Below are positions 43,356 to 52,493 of a stretch of 64,000 bases of DNA, in pieces. Made by a program: the position numbers and the translations under genes. The DNA is taken from contig CATWQI010000002.1 in assembly GCA_958352885.1 (NCBI GenBank), forward strand, positions 1-64,000, written 5' to 3'. Source of the DNA: an uncultured Duncaniella sp. Its GTDB lineage: Bacteria; Bacteroidota; Bacteroidia; Bacteroidales; Muribaculaceae. The notes under the pieces are model-generated. The model made no database searches and had not been told where the DNA came from. It was given only the letters and a program-made list of their open reading frames with translations. Every line of letters begins with the position of its first letter. The first letter of the stretch is position 1.

Positions 43356-44024
43356 ATGGATGTCCGTATCGACCCTTCCTGGAAGTCCGCTCTCGCAGCA
43401 GAATGGGATAAGGATTATTTCAAACGTTTGACTGATTTTGTGCGCAGCCAGTATGCCACCCGTATGGTGTATCCGCCTGCAAGTCAGATATTCGCAGCCT
43501 TCGATGCTTGTCCCTTTGACAAAGTGAAGGTAGTGATACTCGGACAGGACCCGTATCCCGGCGCAGGGCAGGCGAACGGACTGAGCTTTTCGGTAAATCC
43601 AGGTGTGGAATTGCCCCGGTCCCTGCGTAACATATACAAGGAGATAGAGACCGATCTCGGCTGTCCTGCTCCTTCCGACGGTGATTTGAGCCGTTGGGCA
43701 CGTCAGGGTGTTCTGCTCCTCAATGCAACCCTGACTGTCAATGCGGGCTCGCCGGCATCGCATCAGGGACAGGGATGGGAGGAGTTTACCGATGCTGCCA
43801 TCCGTGCGCTGGCAGAAGGGCGTGAAGGGTTGGTTTACATACTGTGGGGAGCATATGCGCAGCGCAAGGGGGAGATTATCGACCGGTCGCGCAATTGTGT
43901 CATAACTTCGCCGCATCCGTCGCCGCTGAGTGCGTCGAGAGGCTTTTTCGGAAGCCGTCCGTTCTCGAGAGCAAACGAGTACCTTGTGGCACATGGTGAA
44001 TCACCTGTAAACTGGTGTGAGTGA
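43356..44024 (+). CDS. ung: Uracil-DNA glycosylase
   Basis: The 222-residue family 1 enzyme has the water-activating motif GQDPYPGAGQANG (Asp 65), the uracil-binding LLLNATLTV region (about 127-135) and the minor-groove loop HPSPLSASRG (His 187). It removes uracil from DNA to start base-excision repair. The downstream gene starts 2 bases after the stop. Confidence 0.95.
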   Translation: MDVRIDPSWKSALAAEWDKDYFKRLTDFVRSQYATRMVYPPASQIFAAFDACPFDKVKVVILGQDPYPGAGQANGLSFSVNPGVELPRSLRNIYKEIETDLGCPAPSDGDLSRWARQGVLLLNATLTVNAGSPASHQGQGWEEFTDAAIRALAEGREGLVYILWGAYAQRKGEIIDRSRNCVITSPHPSPLSASRGFFGSRPFSRANEYLVAHGESPVNWCE

Positions 44025-44025
44025 A

Positions 44026-45339
44026 ATGTCAGGGCGGGAGGGGTACGGGCTGATACGGACGATGGCGCTGTGCGCTGTAGCATGTGTCTGGTGCGTGTGT
44101 GGCGCGGCTGATGACACGATGTCTGGGGTGTTTCATCCTGACTTCAGGACTCTGCGTGTCCGGCTCGCATCTAATCCGTATGCTCCTCCGGTTGTGGCTC
44201 TGAATGATGAGGAGGACAAGGTGGAGATTTCGTTTGACGAGTTGTCGGAATCGCGGCGGTATATGCGCTATTCGCTGACGCATTGCGATGCGTTCTGGCG
44301 TCCGGAGGGGCTGGTGGAATCGGAATTTCTCGATGGCTTCAACGAGGGTGTGGTGGAGGATTATGCTTTCTCTGAATCCACTCTGGTACATTATGTGCAT
44401 TACTCCATTTCTTTGCCCAACGGGCAGATGCGTATCACGCAACCCGGCAATTATCTGCTGCGTGTCTATGATGAGTCAGAGCCGGATGTGACATTGCTGC
44501 AGGCCCGGTTTGGCGTGGCTGATTTCTCGGCTGCTGTCTCAACGGATATAAGCACCGCTACGGATGTGGATTATAACGGCAGTCATCAGCAGGTGGCGTT
44601 TAAGGTAGATACAGAGCATCTTGCGCTCGACGATCCGTTCTCGGATTTGAAAGTGACGGTGAGCCAGAACGGACGGTCCGACAACGAAGTTGTGCTGTCC
44701 GCCCCGCAGCGAGTCAGAGGCAAGGAATTGGTATACGAGCATCTTCGCCCCCTGATATTTCCGGCGGGTAACGAATACAGGCGTTTCGAGACGGTTTCAA
44801 CCACCTATCCGGGTATGGGGGTGGAGCGGATAGTGTATGCCGAACCATACGCATATGACAATCCGTATTACAACATGGAGCTGAGGGTTGATTTGCCTCG
44901 CTCGGAGACGGGTTACGAGTATGACAGAACCCAGCATGGGCGCTATACAGTCAGGAGCGTGGAGGCTGATGATTCCGATACCGGCGCCGATTATGTGATG
45001 GTGCATTTCGCTCTTGCGATGCCGGAGCTGGCAGGCAAGGAACTTTTTCTTGACGGGGACTTGGTGAACAGGCGTTTTGACCCTTCGTCCAGAATGAAAT
45101 ATAATCGCTCGACCGGACGCTACGAGAATGATATGCTGCTTAAGCAGGGGGCATACAACTATCAGTATCTCTCAGTGCCGTCGGGAGCTTCGACAGGCTC
45201 GACATCGGACGTGGAGGGAGATTATTTCCGCACAGACAATGAATATACCGTAAAGGTATACCATAGACCCCGCGGGACACGCTTTGACCGTCTGGTCGGA
45301 GTGTCGCAGGTTTCCTTGGGGGAAATAAACAGTTACTAA
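44026..45339 (+). CDS. DUF5103 secreted protein
   Basis: The 437-residue protein has a signal peptide (about residues 8-28) followed by a beta-rich chain with aromatic-rich strands and the conserved-looking ending (YTVKVYHRPRGTRFDRLVGV). It matches DUF5103, a common Bacteroidota family of unknown function, by memory of the sequence pattern. ATG 44026 is chosen; a GTG at 44017 lies within ung. Likely cotranscribed with ung and the DUF3109 gene. Confidence 0.75.
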   Translation: MSGREGYGLIRTMALCAVACVWCVCGAADDTMSGVFHPDFRTLRVRLASNPYAPPVVALNDEEDKVEISFDELSESRRYMRYSLTHCDAFWRPEGLVESEFLDGFNEGVVEDYAFSESTLVHYVHYSISLPNGQMRITQPGNYLLRVYDESEPDVTLLQARFGVADFSAAVSTDISTATDVDYNGSHQQVAFKVDTEHLALDDPFSDLKVTVSQNGRSDNEVVLSAPQRVRGKELVYEHLRPLIFPAGNEYRRFETVSTTYPGMGVERIVYAEPYAYDNPYYNMELRVDLPRSETGYEYDRTQHGRYTVRSVEADDSDTGADYVMVHFALAMPELAGKELFLDGDLVNRRFDPSSRMKYNRSTGRYENDMLLKQGAYNYQYLSVPSGASTGSTSDVEGDYFRTDNEYTVKVYHRPRGTRFDRLVGVSQVSLGEINSY

Positions 45340-45354
45340 CACTATCCGTACAAA

Positions 45355-45969
45355 ATGGAAGAAACAACCGAAGAATATATGTTACAGATAAAGGATACAT
45401 TAGTCTCTCTCGATCTTGCCGAGAAGTTTTTTTGTTGCGACGTGACCAAATGCCTTGGTGAGTGCTGCATTGAGGGAGATGCCGGCGCACCTCTTACCGA
45501 GGAGGAGCGGGAGGAGATAGACCGTCTTTACCCGCAGTTTGAGGATAAGCTGCTCCCGTCAGCGAAGGAGCGGATTGCGGAGGCAGGCACAAGTTATCTT
45601 GACCCTGACGGTGACCTCGTGACACAGATAGTTGACGGCAGAAACTGCATATATACATGCTATGCTCCCGGTGGCATATGCCAGTGCGCCATAGAGTGTG
45701 CTTTCAACGAGGGGAAGACCGGAGCTTTCCGCAAACCGTCGTCATGCGCTCTCTATCCAGTCCGGCTCACCAGGTATCCGACTTTCACAGCTGTCAATTA
45801 TCATCATTGGAAGATATGTAAGTCCGCCGAGCAGAAAGGCAAGGAACTGGGGATACGTCTTTATCAGTTCCTTAAAGGACCGCTTACCGAATACTTCGGT
45901 GAGGAGTGGTATGCGGAGCTTTGCGAGGCAATCGAGGCATACCTTGAGGAATACGGCGACAAAGCCTGA
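45355..45969 (+). CDS. DUF3109 Cys-rich protein (YkgJ-like)
   Basis: The 204-residue protein has many conserved cysteines: FCCDVTKCLGECC near residues 26-38, CIYTCYAPGGICQCAIECAF (about 82-101), a Cys in SSCALYPVR and one in WKICKS. The spacing matches DUF3109/YkgJ-type putative zinc or Fe-S proteins; function unknown. It lies 15 bases behind DUF5103 and is followed by a terminator. Confidence 0.85.
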   Translation: MEETTEEYMLQIKDTLVSLDLAEKFFCCDVTKCLGECCIEGDAGAPLTEEEREEIDRLYPQFEDKLLPSAKERIAEAGTSYLDPDGDLVTQIVDGRNCIYTCYAPGGICQCAIECAFNEGKTGAFRKPSSCALYPVRLTRYPTFTAVNYHHWKICKSAEQKGKELGIRLYQFLKGPLTEYFGEEWYAELCEAIEAYLEEYGDKA

Positions 45970-46012
45970 CATTTCACGGAGCCACAGCGGTTCAGTTGAC
46001 ATGCCGGAATAA

Positions 46013-46054
46013 CAAGGGGGCGCACTCAGACGTGCGCCCCCTTGCATTATTTTA
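46013..46054. terminator. Bidirectional terminator between DUF3109 and gdhA
   Basis: A perfect 13-bp stem, CAAGGGGGCGCAC (46013-46025) with GTGCGCCCCCTTG (46032-46044), followed by CATTATTTT. It serves the two convergent genes on either side. Confidence 0.8.
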
Positions 46055-46092
46055 GCTTTTAATCGCTGTTATCTTTGCCGTTTCTGCGGGAA

Positions 46093-47430
46093 TCAGATGA
46101 TGCCTTGTCCCATCATGGCATTTGCCACTTTCATAAAGCCGGCGATGTTTGCGCCCTTCATGTAGTTGATGTATCCGTCAGGCTCTGTGCCGTGCTTCAC
46201 ACACTGTGTGTGGATGTTCTTCATGATGGCGTGCAGACGGTCGTCGACCTCCTCGGCGCTCCACTGTAGATGCTCGGCATTCTGGCTCATTTCAAGACCT
46301 GATGTAGCCACGCCTCCGGCGTTGACAGCCTTGCCGGGAGCATAGGTGGTTTTGCTCTCAAGGAATGTGTCGATGGCTTCGGGGGTACAGCCCATGTTTG
46401 AAACCTCAGCCACGAGTTCCACACCGTTAGCCACGAGCTGCTTGGCATCTTCGCCGTCAACTTCGTTCTGTGTGGCGCATGGGAGAGCGATGTCTACCTT
46501 CTGTTCCCAGGGCTTCTTGCCGGGGAAGAATTTGGCATTGGGGTATTGCTCTGCATATGGAGCCACGATATCCTCGCCGGTAGCGCGGAGATAGAGCATA
46601 TAGTCGATTTTGTCGCCTGAGATTCCGTCAGGGTCATAGATATATCCGTCCGGACCAGATATGGTCACCACCTTTGCTCCGAGTTCGGTAGCCTTGAGTG
46701 TAGCGCCCCATGCCACGTTGCCGAAGCCTGACACTGCCACGGTCTTGCCCTCGATGGTGTCGCCCTTTTCGGCAAGCATGCTCTGCACGAAGTACAGCGC
46801 GCCGAAGCCGGTGGCCTCGGGGCGGATAAGAGAGCCTCCGAAGTCAAGGCCTTTGCCGGTGAATGTGCCTGTGCACTCGTTGACGAGTTTCTTGTACATG
46901 CCGTACATGTAGCCGACCTCACGTCCGCCTACACCTATGTCACCTGCGGGAACGTCGCGGTCAGGACCGAGATTTTTCCAGAGGCATAGTATGAATGCCT
47001 GGCAGAAGCGCATGATTTCGGCATCGCTTTTGCCTCGTGGCGAGAAGTCGCTGCCACCCTTGGCGCCACCCATAGGGAGTGTGGTAAGGGCGTTCTTGAA
47101 TGTCTGTTCGAATCCGAGGAATTTCAGAATTGACAGATTGACCGACGCATGGAAGCGGATACCTCCCTTGTACGGACCTATGGCGTTGTTGAACTGTACA
47201 CGGTAGCCGATATTGTTCTGAACCTCACCTTTATCATCTACCCATGTTACACGGAAGGTGACGATGCGGTCAGGTTCTACCATGCGCTCGATGATTTTTG
47301 CTTTTTCAAATTCAGGGTGCTGATTGTAGACATCCTCTACGCAGATGAGGACTTCCTTCACTGCCTGAAGGTATTCCTTTTCGCCCGGATGCTTGGCTTC
47401 CAGGCCGCTTAGAATATTATTAATATCCAT
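46093..47430 (-). CDS. gdhA: Glutamate dehydrogenase (probably NADP-specific)
   Basis: The 445-residue hexameric-type GDH has the substrate motif GPYKGGIRFH (about residues 88-97) with the catalytic-lysine region LPMGGAKGGSDF (about 117-128), a Rossmann motif VSGFGNVAWG (about 232-241) and the C-terminal VNAGGVATSGLEM (about 365-377). It interconverts 2-oxoglutarate plus ammonia and glutamate. Length and motifs fit the short NADP-type enzyme. Promoter TACATTTG lies at 47479-47486. Confidence 0.95.
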   Translation of the reverse strand: MDINNILSGLEAKHPGEKEYLQAVKEVLICVEDVYNQHPEFEKAKIIERMVEPDRIVTFRVTWVDDKGEVQNNIGYRVQFNNAIGPYKGGIRFHASVNLSILKFLGFEQTFKNALTTLPMGGAKGGSDFSPRGKSDAEIMRFCQAFILCLWKNLGPDRDVPAGDIGVGGREVGYMYGMYKKLVNECTGTFTGKGLDFGGSLIRPEATGFGALYFVQSMLAEKGDTIEGKTVAVSGFGNVAWGATLKATELGAKVVTISGPDGYIYDPDGISGDKIDYMLYLRATGEDIVAPYAEQYPNAKFFPGKKPWEQKVDIALPCATQNEVDGEDAKQLVANGVELVAEVSNMGCTPEAIDTFLESKTTYAPGKAVNAGGVATSGLEMSQNAEHLQWSAEEVDDRLHAIMKNIHTQCVKHGTEPDGYINYMKGANIAGFMKVANAMMGQGII

Positions 47431-47478
47431 GCCAAAAGAAATTTAGGTTGGTATAATGAAGATTTTAAGTTAACGATG

Positions 47479-47486
47479 CAAATGTA
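47479..47486 (-). promoter_or_regulatory. -7 box of gdhA
   Basis: TACATTTG on the minus strand, about 50 bases before the gdhA start. No clear -33 box at 20 bases, which may mean activator dependence. Confidence 0.5.
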
Positions 47487-47576
47487 ACAATTAAATTTGA
47501 TAGGGCGGATGAAAAAAACGGAATATTTTGGCTGTGGCGGAAGTGTTATAAAACATACATCTGTGGCATGTATTTA

Positions 47577-47616
47577 TAAAAAAATAGCCCGGCTCAGCTG
47601 AACCGGGTTATTTTTT
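47577..47616. terminator. Terminator behind the ferredoxin gene
   Basis: AATAGCCCGG (47583-47592) pairs with CCGGGTTATT (47603-47612), with the palindrome CAGCTG in the loop, and T/A runs on both sides, so it can work in both directions. Confidence 0.85.
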
Positions 47617-47652
47617 GAATCCTGTTGGAAATTCAGTTCTGACGGAGAAATA

Positions 47653-47823
47653 TTATTCACCGGGGATGATAGCCTCGCTGGGGCAAACTTCTGCGCATGA
47701 ACCGCACTCGATGCAAGTATCGGGATCGATGTGGTAGATGTCGCCTTCAGAGATAGCGTCAACGGGGCAAACGGGCTGGCAAGTGCCGCAAGCCACGCAT
47801 GAATCTGTAATAACGTAAGCCAT
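47653..47823 (-). CDS. 8Fe ferredoxin, 2x[4Fe-4S]
   Basis: A 56-residue protein with two full cluster motifs: C9-x2-C12-x2-C15-x3-C19-P and C37-x2-C40-x2-C43-x3-C47-P. This is a clostridial-type electron carrier used by anaerobes with, for example, pyruvate:ferredoxin oxidoreductase. It is encoded alone, with its own promoter box TACTTTTG (minus, 47875-47882) and a strong terminator. Confidence 0.95.
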   Translation of the reverse strand: MAYVITDSCVACGTCQPVCPVDAISEGDIYHIDPDTCIECGSCAEVCPSEAIIPGE

Positions 47824-47874
47824 GGTTGGTAAATTTTTTAATTAGATAATTTATACGAAAAACATTGGATGCTG

Positions 47875-47882
47875 CAAAAGTA
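47875..47882 (-). promoter_or_regulatory. -7 box of ferredoxin gene
   Basis: TACTTTTG on the minus strand about 50 bases upstream of the ATG at 47823; no convincing -33 box. Confidence 0.5.
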
Positions 47883-47983
47883 GCGTTTTTCTTTGGAATA
47901 TAAGTCAGATTTAACAAAAAAAATCGTCAAAAATGGCTTATCGACGGCTTAAGGCGGTCAATTCCGGTAGTTCCGGTGCTTTG

Positions 47984-50446
47984 TCAGCGTGAAGTGCCAC
48001 GCACTCGGAAGAGTGTGAACGAGTAGGGCGGGAGGGTGACAGACGGGAGGGTGAGAACGGTTTTGACCGGCGTAGTGTCCGTGTCGGCAGGGGAGCCGGC
48101 AAGCTGTTCGGCTGTCACATCGGTGGCTGTCACTCCGAGTGGCGAGAGGTCAAGATTACCGCTCACTTCCACAGGGAGCATATTGACAAGCTTCACTATA
48201 TAGTCACCATCCTTTCCTGATGTGGAATCATGGACTATCGAGAGTCCGAAACGATTCTTAACGTCGGGATTGGAGTCGCTTACGCTTAACATGGCGGGTA
48301 TGTACATGTCACCGGAGTTGTTGCCGAACATCTTCTGTACATGGTAGTCGGTGGTGGGCATCACGGAGTCATTGTTGAAGTAAATGAGGTCGGGCCGCCA
48401 CTGTGTATGTCCTTGTTTGGCGAGCAGTGGCGCATAGGATGTCATCGCCACCACATCGGCGTTCCGCTCCACCGAGGTAAGGTAGAGCGCCTCGGCGAGG
48501 GCTGTCTCCATGTTTGACGGGCGTCCCGGGAGGTGTGCCGCATATTCGCCGAGATATACCTTGGTACCGTTACGGCGGTAGTTGTCATAGTAGTCCTGGT
48601 TGTGAATCATCCATGAGGGGGCTACGTAATAGTGCTCATCCACCATCGGTATGCCGAGTTCCTCGGCGAGTTTCCATCCGGCATCGTAGTCGGAACCTTC
48701 GTAGAACGGTCCGACGGTGCCCACTACTGTAATCTCCGGATATGTGGCTTTAATGGCATCGAATATCATCTTGAAGCGGGGTATGAAGACCTCTGATATG
48801 AGATCCTCGTTGCCTATGCCGATATACTTGAGGTTGAAAGGTTCGGGATGTCCGGCTGCGGCGCGTCGGGCACCCCATGTAGTACTTACATCGCCGTTGG
48901 CATACTCGATGAGGTCAAGGATGTCCTGCACGTATGCGCCCATTTCCTCCATGGGGATGCCGCACTGTTGCCCCAGAGTGGTGAGAGGCTCATGGGAATG
49001 GTGGGCTGCTATGCCGGAATTCTGGCAGGGCACGCCGGCTGAGAGAACGGGGAGCGGTTCGGCACCCAAATCCTCGCAGAACAGGAAGTACTCGTGGTAG
49101 CCGAGCCCGCGGGTCTGATGGTAATTCCAAAGGTTGCGCAGCGGTTTGCGGGCTTCGAGTGCTCCGATGGAGCCTTTCCAGTCGTAGATGTTGTCTATCC
49201 CGTTGCCATGCGCCACGCATCCGCCGGGAAAGCGGACAAATTTAGGCTTCAGGTCGGCGAGTGTCTGAGCGAGGTCTCGGCGCATGCCGTTGGGACGCCC
49301 TTTGTATGTGTCGGCAGGGAACAGCGATACCATATCCACATCTGCCGATGAGGAGCGTGGAAATTCGAGGTTGAGATGTGCGCCGGATGCCGATGAGGAG
49401 GCTTTGAGGGTTGCGCTATATTTTTTCCAGTCCGTACCCGGCTGTGTGCGGAGCGAAGCTCTTGCCAGCACTTTGCCGGTGCTGTCAGTGAGTGTCACGG
49501 GGATGGTCACGGGAGCTATGGAGCGCACAGCCACCGACAGAAGGTATTTTTCACCCTTGCGCACAGTTATGCCGTCGTAGCCGAAGTTGGTAAGGGTGAG
49601 CGGTCCCTGTATGGATGCGTAGTGAGGATTGTTGGGGTGGATAGGCTCTGAGGTCTTGATGGAGAATGTTCCGTCGCCGTCGGCATCCCAGGAGTGGCGG
49701 GAGTTCCATGTCACTTCCCCTTTCCGGTCGGAAGGGGTATATTCGAAGTCTCGGTTCTGAATCAGTTCGCCATACAGTCCGCCGTCCGCCGCATAGTTGA
49801 TATCCTCGAAGAATATACCTATGAGTTTGTCGGAGATTTCCTTTGCCTCTGCCGGATTGGCTTTGGCGTCGAATGTGACGGCTCCGAGCGATGCGAAGCG
49901 TGTCGCATCGTCCTTGGCATGCTGCGAATGGAGTTTGCCGAGGCGTTCACGGTCGGCTACATATTCCCTAAGGCGGTCAATGAGTCGCATGTCCGCCGTC
50001 TGCCTGTAGCCTCCGACCTTTATTCCGCCTATTACTGCCGAGTCGGCTACAATCGTATTTTCCGGGCGCATGTCGCGCGGCAGATCAAGAGGACTGGCGA
50101 AATAGCGCTGAGGCTCCCATTTTGTCAGGTCGGGGGATACCGCGAGTGCGGTGACTGTGCCGTCGCCTGTGGCTGAAGCATCCCAGACGCATGTCCACAG
50201 TCCGTCAGCGGCATTGACAAACAGCCGGGGTGAATGCATCTTTTTGTGGCTACCCCAAGGACCGAAGTCGCTGCTGACAAAATTCAGATTGTTGCCGAGC
50301 GGTTGCCATGCTGCGGTTGAGTCGGAGCGCCATGCCAGACGCAATCCTGACTTTCCGTCGGGAGTGGAGTACGAAAATAGATCTGTGGCACCGGCGTCAA
50401 GGGCGAGTGCAGCAAGGGCGGCTAATGCGTAGCGGTGGAGTTGCAT
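47984..50446 (-). CDS. GH51 alpha-L-arabinofuranosidase
   Basis: The 820-residue exported enzyme has a signal peptide (about residues 1-20), an N-terminal region resembling a GH43-like or propeller fragment (about 20-180), a carbohydrate-binding-like beta-domain (about 270-370), and the GH51 TIM barrel with the acid/base Glu 547 (IGIGNEDL) and nucleophile Glu 634 (YLGEYAAH), then a C-terminal beta-sandwich. It releases arabinose from arabinan or arabinoxylan side chains. ATG 50446 gives the signal peptide; an upstream GTG/ATG extension would run through the promoter. Confidence 0.9.
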   Translation of the reverse strand: MQLHRYALAALAALALDAGATDLFSYSTPDGKSGLRLAWRSDSTAAWQPLGNNLNFVSSDFGPWGSHKKMHSPRLFVNAADGLWTCVWDASATGDGTVTALAVSPDLTKWEPQRYFASPLDLPRDMRPENTIVADSAVIGGIKVGGYRQTADMRLIDRLREYVADRERLGKLHSQHAKDDATRFASLGAVTFDAKANPAEAKEISDKLIGIFFEDINYAADGGLYGELIQNRDFEYTPSDRKGEVTWNSRHSWDADGDGTFSIKTSEPIHPNNPHYASIQGPLTLTNFGYDGITVRKGEKYLLSVAVRSIAPVTIPVTLTDSTGKVLARASLRTQPGTDWKKYSATLKASSSASGAHLNLEFPRSSSADVDMVSLFPADTYKGRPNGMRRDLAQTLADLKPKFVRFPGGCVAHGNGIDNIYDWKGSIGALEARKPLRNLWNYHQTRGLGYHEYFLFCEDLGAEPLPVLSAGVPCQNSGIAAHHSHEPLTTLGQQCGIPMEEMGAYVQDILDLIEYANGDVSTTWGARRAAAGHPEPFNLKYIGIGNEDLISEVFIPRFKMIFDAIKATYPEITVVGTVGPFYEGSDYDAGWKLAEELGIPMVDEHYYVAPSWMIHNQDYYDNYRRNGTKVYLGEYAAHLPGRPSNMETALAEALYLTSVERNADVVAMTSYAPLLAKQGHTQWRPDLIYFNNDSVMPTTDYHVQKMFGNNSGDMYIPAMLSVSDSNPDVKNRFGLSIVHDSTSGKDGDYIVKLVNMLPVEVSGNLDLSPLGVTATDVTAEQLAGSPADTDTTPVKTVLTLPSVTLPPYSFTLFRVRGTSR

Positions 50447-50484
50447 GGTAGTGATTGGATGGTTGAGTGATGAATTTGCTGATG

Positions 50485-50546
50485 CAAATTTAGCATAATT
50501 ATTCCGATAAATCAATTGATTTAATAGGGTAAAGTTGCTATCTTTG
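50485..50546. promoter_or_regulatory. Symmetric divergent promoter of GH51 (-) and TPR regulator (+)
   Basis: A perfect 16-base palindrome TAAATCAATTGATTTA (50508-50523) holds both -33 boxes back to back (CAA 50513-50515 for the minus strand, TTG 50516-50518 for the plus strand). Each is 20 bases from its -7 box: TAAATTTG (minus, 50485-50492) and TATCTTTG (plus, 50539-50546). The two halves are equidistant from the centre. Confidence 0.75.
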
Positions 50547-50610
50547 CAGTTGTCATCCGGTCGTAAAGATTGGAGATGACTATTGTCAGAGGTTTAGAAT
50601 TGTCTTGCAA

Positions 50611-52359
50611 ATGGAATCATCACAATATAGCCGTTCGCTTTATGCGCCTATTGTATGTCTAATCTTATTGGCATCGCTTTCATTCCTTGCCGGGTGCGGG
50701 GATGGAGGTAACACCAATGTCGTACTTGCCGAAGTCAATGAGTTGGCATCCGTATCACCCCGAAGGGCAATGGAGAAGCTTGATTCGATAGATTATGGTT
50801 CGCTGTCAGGGCGTGACAGGCATTACCATGACCTTATGTCGGTCAAGGTGAGGGATAAGGCATGTATTACCCATGAGTCCGACAGTCTGATACTCGATGT
50901 AATCGGTTACTATGAATCCCACAAGAGTGGGGAGATATATCCCGAGGCATTGTATTACGGAGGTAGGGTTTACAGCGATTTGGGCGATTACCCTACAGCA
51001 TTGAGCTATTTCCAACGTGCGCTTGATGTTTTGGACGATACAAAAGATTTAAAACTGAAAGCTTGTGTACTTTCCAACCTCAGTTGGTTGCTTCAGAGGC
51101 TACGACTATACGAGCAAGCTATTCCATACTTAAAAGAGTCGGTTGAGATAGATATCAGTAATAGTGATACCATCAATGCAGTCCATGATTTACAACGGCT
51201 GTCGAGCTTATATTACAATATGGGAAATTATGAGGAAGCTCGTAAATGCCTATCAACATCCTGCGATGTATGGAGAAATCAACCTGACTCCGTGAAGGCA
51301 TTTTCGAAAATGCTTTTTGCTTCAATCATGCTTAAGACTGGTAATGTTGATTCAGCGCTATATTATATACGTAATACTCCGGAAATGGTTGATAAAAGGA
51401 ATCGGTGTTCAGTATTAGGTCATGCGGCTGAGATTTATCTGAAATCCGGCAGATTGGATACTGCATATATGTATGCAAAGGCTCTGATTGCGCCGGGTAA
51501 GCGGGTAAACCGTAGAATAGGTTATGGGGTCTTGTTGTCGCCGGATATGCGACGATTCTCTTTGCCAGATACGATTGATATGTATATATCGGATTACAGA
51601 AAAACTCTCGAAGATTATTTTGATGAGAATAGGAATCGCTTGGCAATGATACAACGTACTTTGTATAATTATCAAATTCATGAAAAGGCGCGTGTAAAAG
51701 CGGAACAGTCTAAGGATAATATGTATAATTGGATGGTCGGGGGGTGTTTTCTTTTGCTGGTTATGGCAATAGTGATTCTGTTTCTTCGAATCCGTCAGAA
51801 AAATACACAGTTGGAACTTCATGCAGCCTTAAATAACATAAAATCATTGGTCTGCCGATTGGAAACTGATGCCCAAATGGCTGAAAATGTTAAATCTGAA
51901 GGAAAATCAGAACTGATTGACTCTAAGTCTGAAAGTATTCGCAGTCTAAGGATGCGTCTAAGAAATGAGTTGCTAAAGCTCTATCGTGAGGGAGAGTCAA
52001 CTGATTATATCTCTCCGTTGATTACACAATCCGCCGCCTATCATAAACTTCAAGGTTTAATTGCAAGTGGTCAGTCGCTTAATAACGATAATGATTTATG
52101 GGAGGAATTGGAAATCGTGATTGAAGAATCATCGCCAAGCTTTAAATCCAATATACGTTTGCTTGCCGGAGGACGGTTGACTGTATCGGAACTTCATACC
52201 GTCATGCTGATTAAATGTGGAGTATCACCGTCAGAGATGACGATTCTATTTGCAAGAAGTAAGGGCGCCATTTCTTCACGAAGGGAATCTATTTGCATGA
52301 AAGTTTTTGACGAAAAATTAGGTACAAAAGTGATAGACGGTATAATACGCTTATTATGA
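50611..52359 (+). CDS. Membrane TPR regulator with C-terminal HTH-like domain
   Basis: The 582-residue protein has an N-terminal lipoprotein-like signal (LAGC, Cys about 30), a periplasmic TPR region (about residues 40-300), a membrane helix (about 372-393, VGGCFLLLVMAIVILFLRI), a coiled coil and a cytoplasmic C-terminal helix-turn-helix-like part (about 530-582, VSELHTVMLIKCGVSPSEM ... GAISSRRESI). This TPR-membrane-HTH plan is frequent in Bacteroidota and is thought to signal across the inner membrane. ATG 50611 is preferred to the in-frame TTG at 50605. Divergent from GH51. Confidence 0.8.
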   Translation: MESSQYSRSLYAPIVCLILLASLSFLAGCGDGGNTNVVLAEVNELASVSPRRAMEKLDSIDYGSLSGRDRHYHDLMSVKVRDKACITHESDSLILDVIGYYESHKSGEIYPEALYYGGRVYSDLGDYPTALSYFQRALDVLDDTKDLKLKACVLSNLSWLLQRLRLYEQAIPYLKESVEIDISNSDTINAVHDLQRLSSLYYNMGNYEEARKCLSTSCDVWRNQPDSVKAFSKMLFASIMLKTGNVDSALYYIRNTPEMVDKRNRCSVLGHAAEIYLKSGRLDTAYMYAKALIAPGKRVNRRIGYGVLLSPDMRRFSLPDTIDMYISDYRKTLEDYFDENRNRLAMIQRTLYNYQIHEKARVKAEQSKDNMYNWMVGGCFLLLVMAIVILFLRIRQKNTQLELHAALNNIKSLVCRLETDAQMAENVKSEGKSELIDSKSESIRSLRMRLRNELLKLYREGESTDYISPLITQSAAYHKLQGLIASGQSLNNDNDLWEELEIVIEESSPSFKSNIRLLAGGRLTVSELHTVMLIKCGVSPSEMTILFARSKGAISSRRESICMKVFDEKLGTKVIDGIIRLL

Positions 52360-52382
52360 GTAAATTATAACTTATTTGATTA

Positions 52383-52426
52383 GTGCGGAAAAAGTGCGGG
52401 TGTAGATTTCCGCACTTTTTCCGCAC
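52383..52426. repeat. Quadruple GTGCGG/CCGCAC hairpin
   Basis: The sequence reads GTGCGG-AAAAA-GTGCGG, a 10-base spacer, then CCGCAC-TTTTT-CCGCAC: a 17-bp perfect inverted repeat whose arms are themselves direct repeats. It lies 24 bases behind the TPR regulator stop and could be an unusual terminator or a protein-binding site. Confidence 0.7.
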
Positions 52427-52458
52427 ACCGTATTGCCATATATCTCAGAGTTTACCTA

Positions 52459-52466
52459 TATATTTG
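52459..52466 (+). promoter_or_regulatory. -7 box before the small exported protein
   Basis: TATATTTG about 30 bases before the ATG at 52494; a TTG lies 23 bases upstream, slightly too far for the usual spacing. Confidence 0.5.
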
Positions 52467-52493
52467 TGCTATGAAAATCGCAAACCAATTATT

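Noticed and set aside
44017..44026. GTG start of DUF5103 inside ung
   Set aside because: The ATG at 44026, two bases after the ung stop, gives the same signal peptide without overlap.
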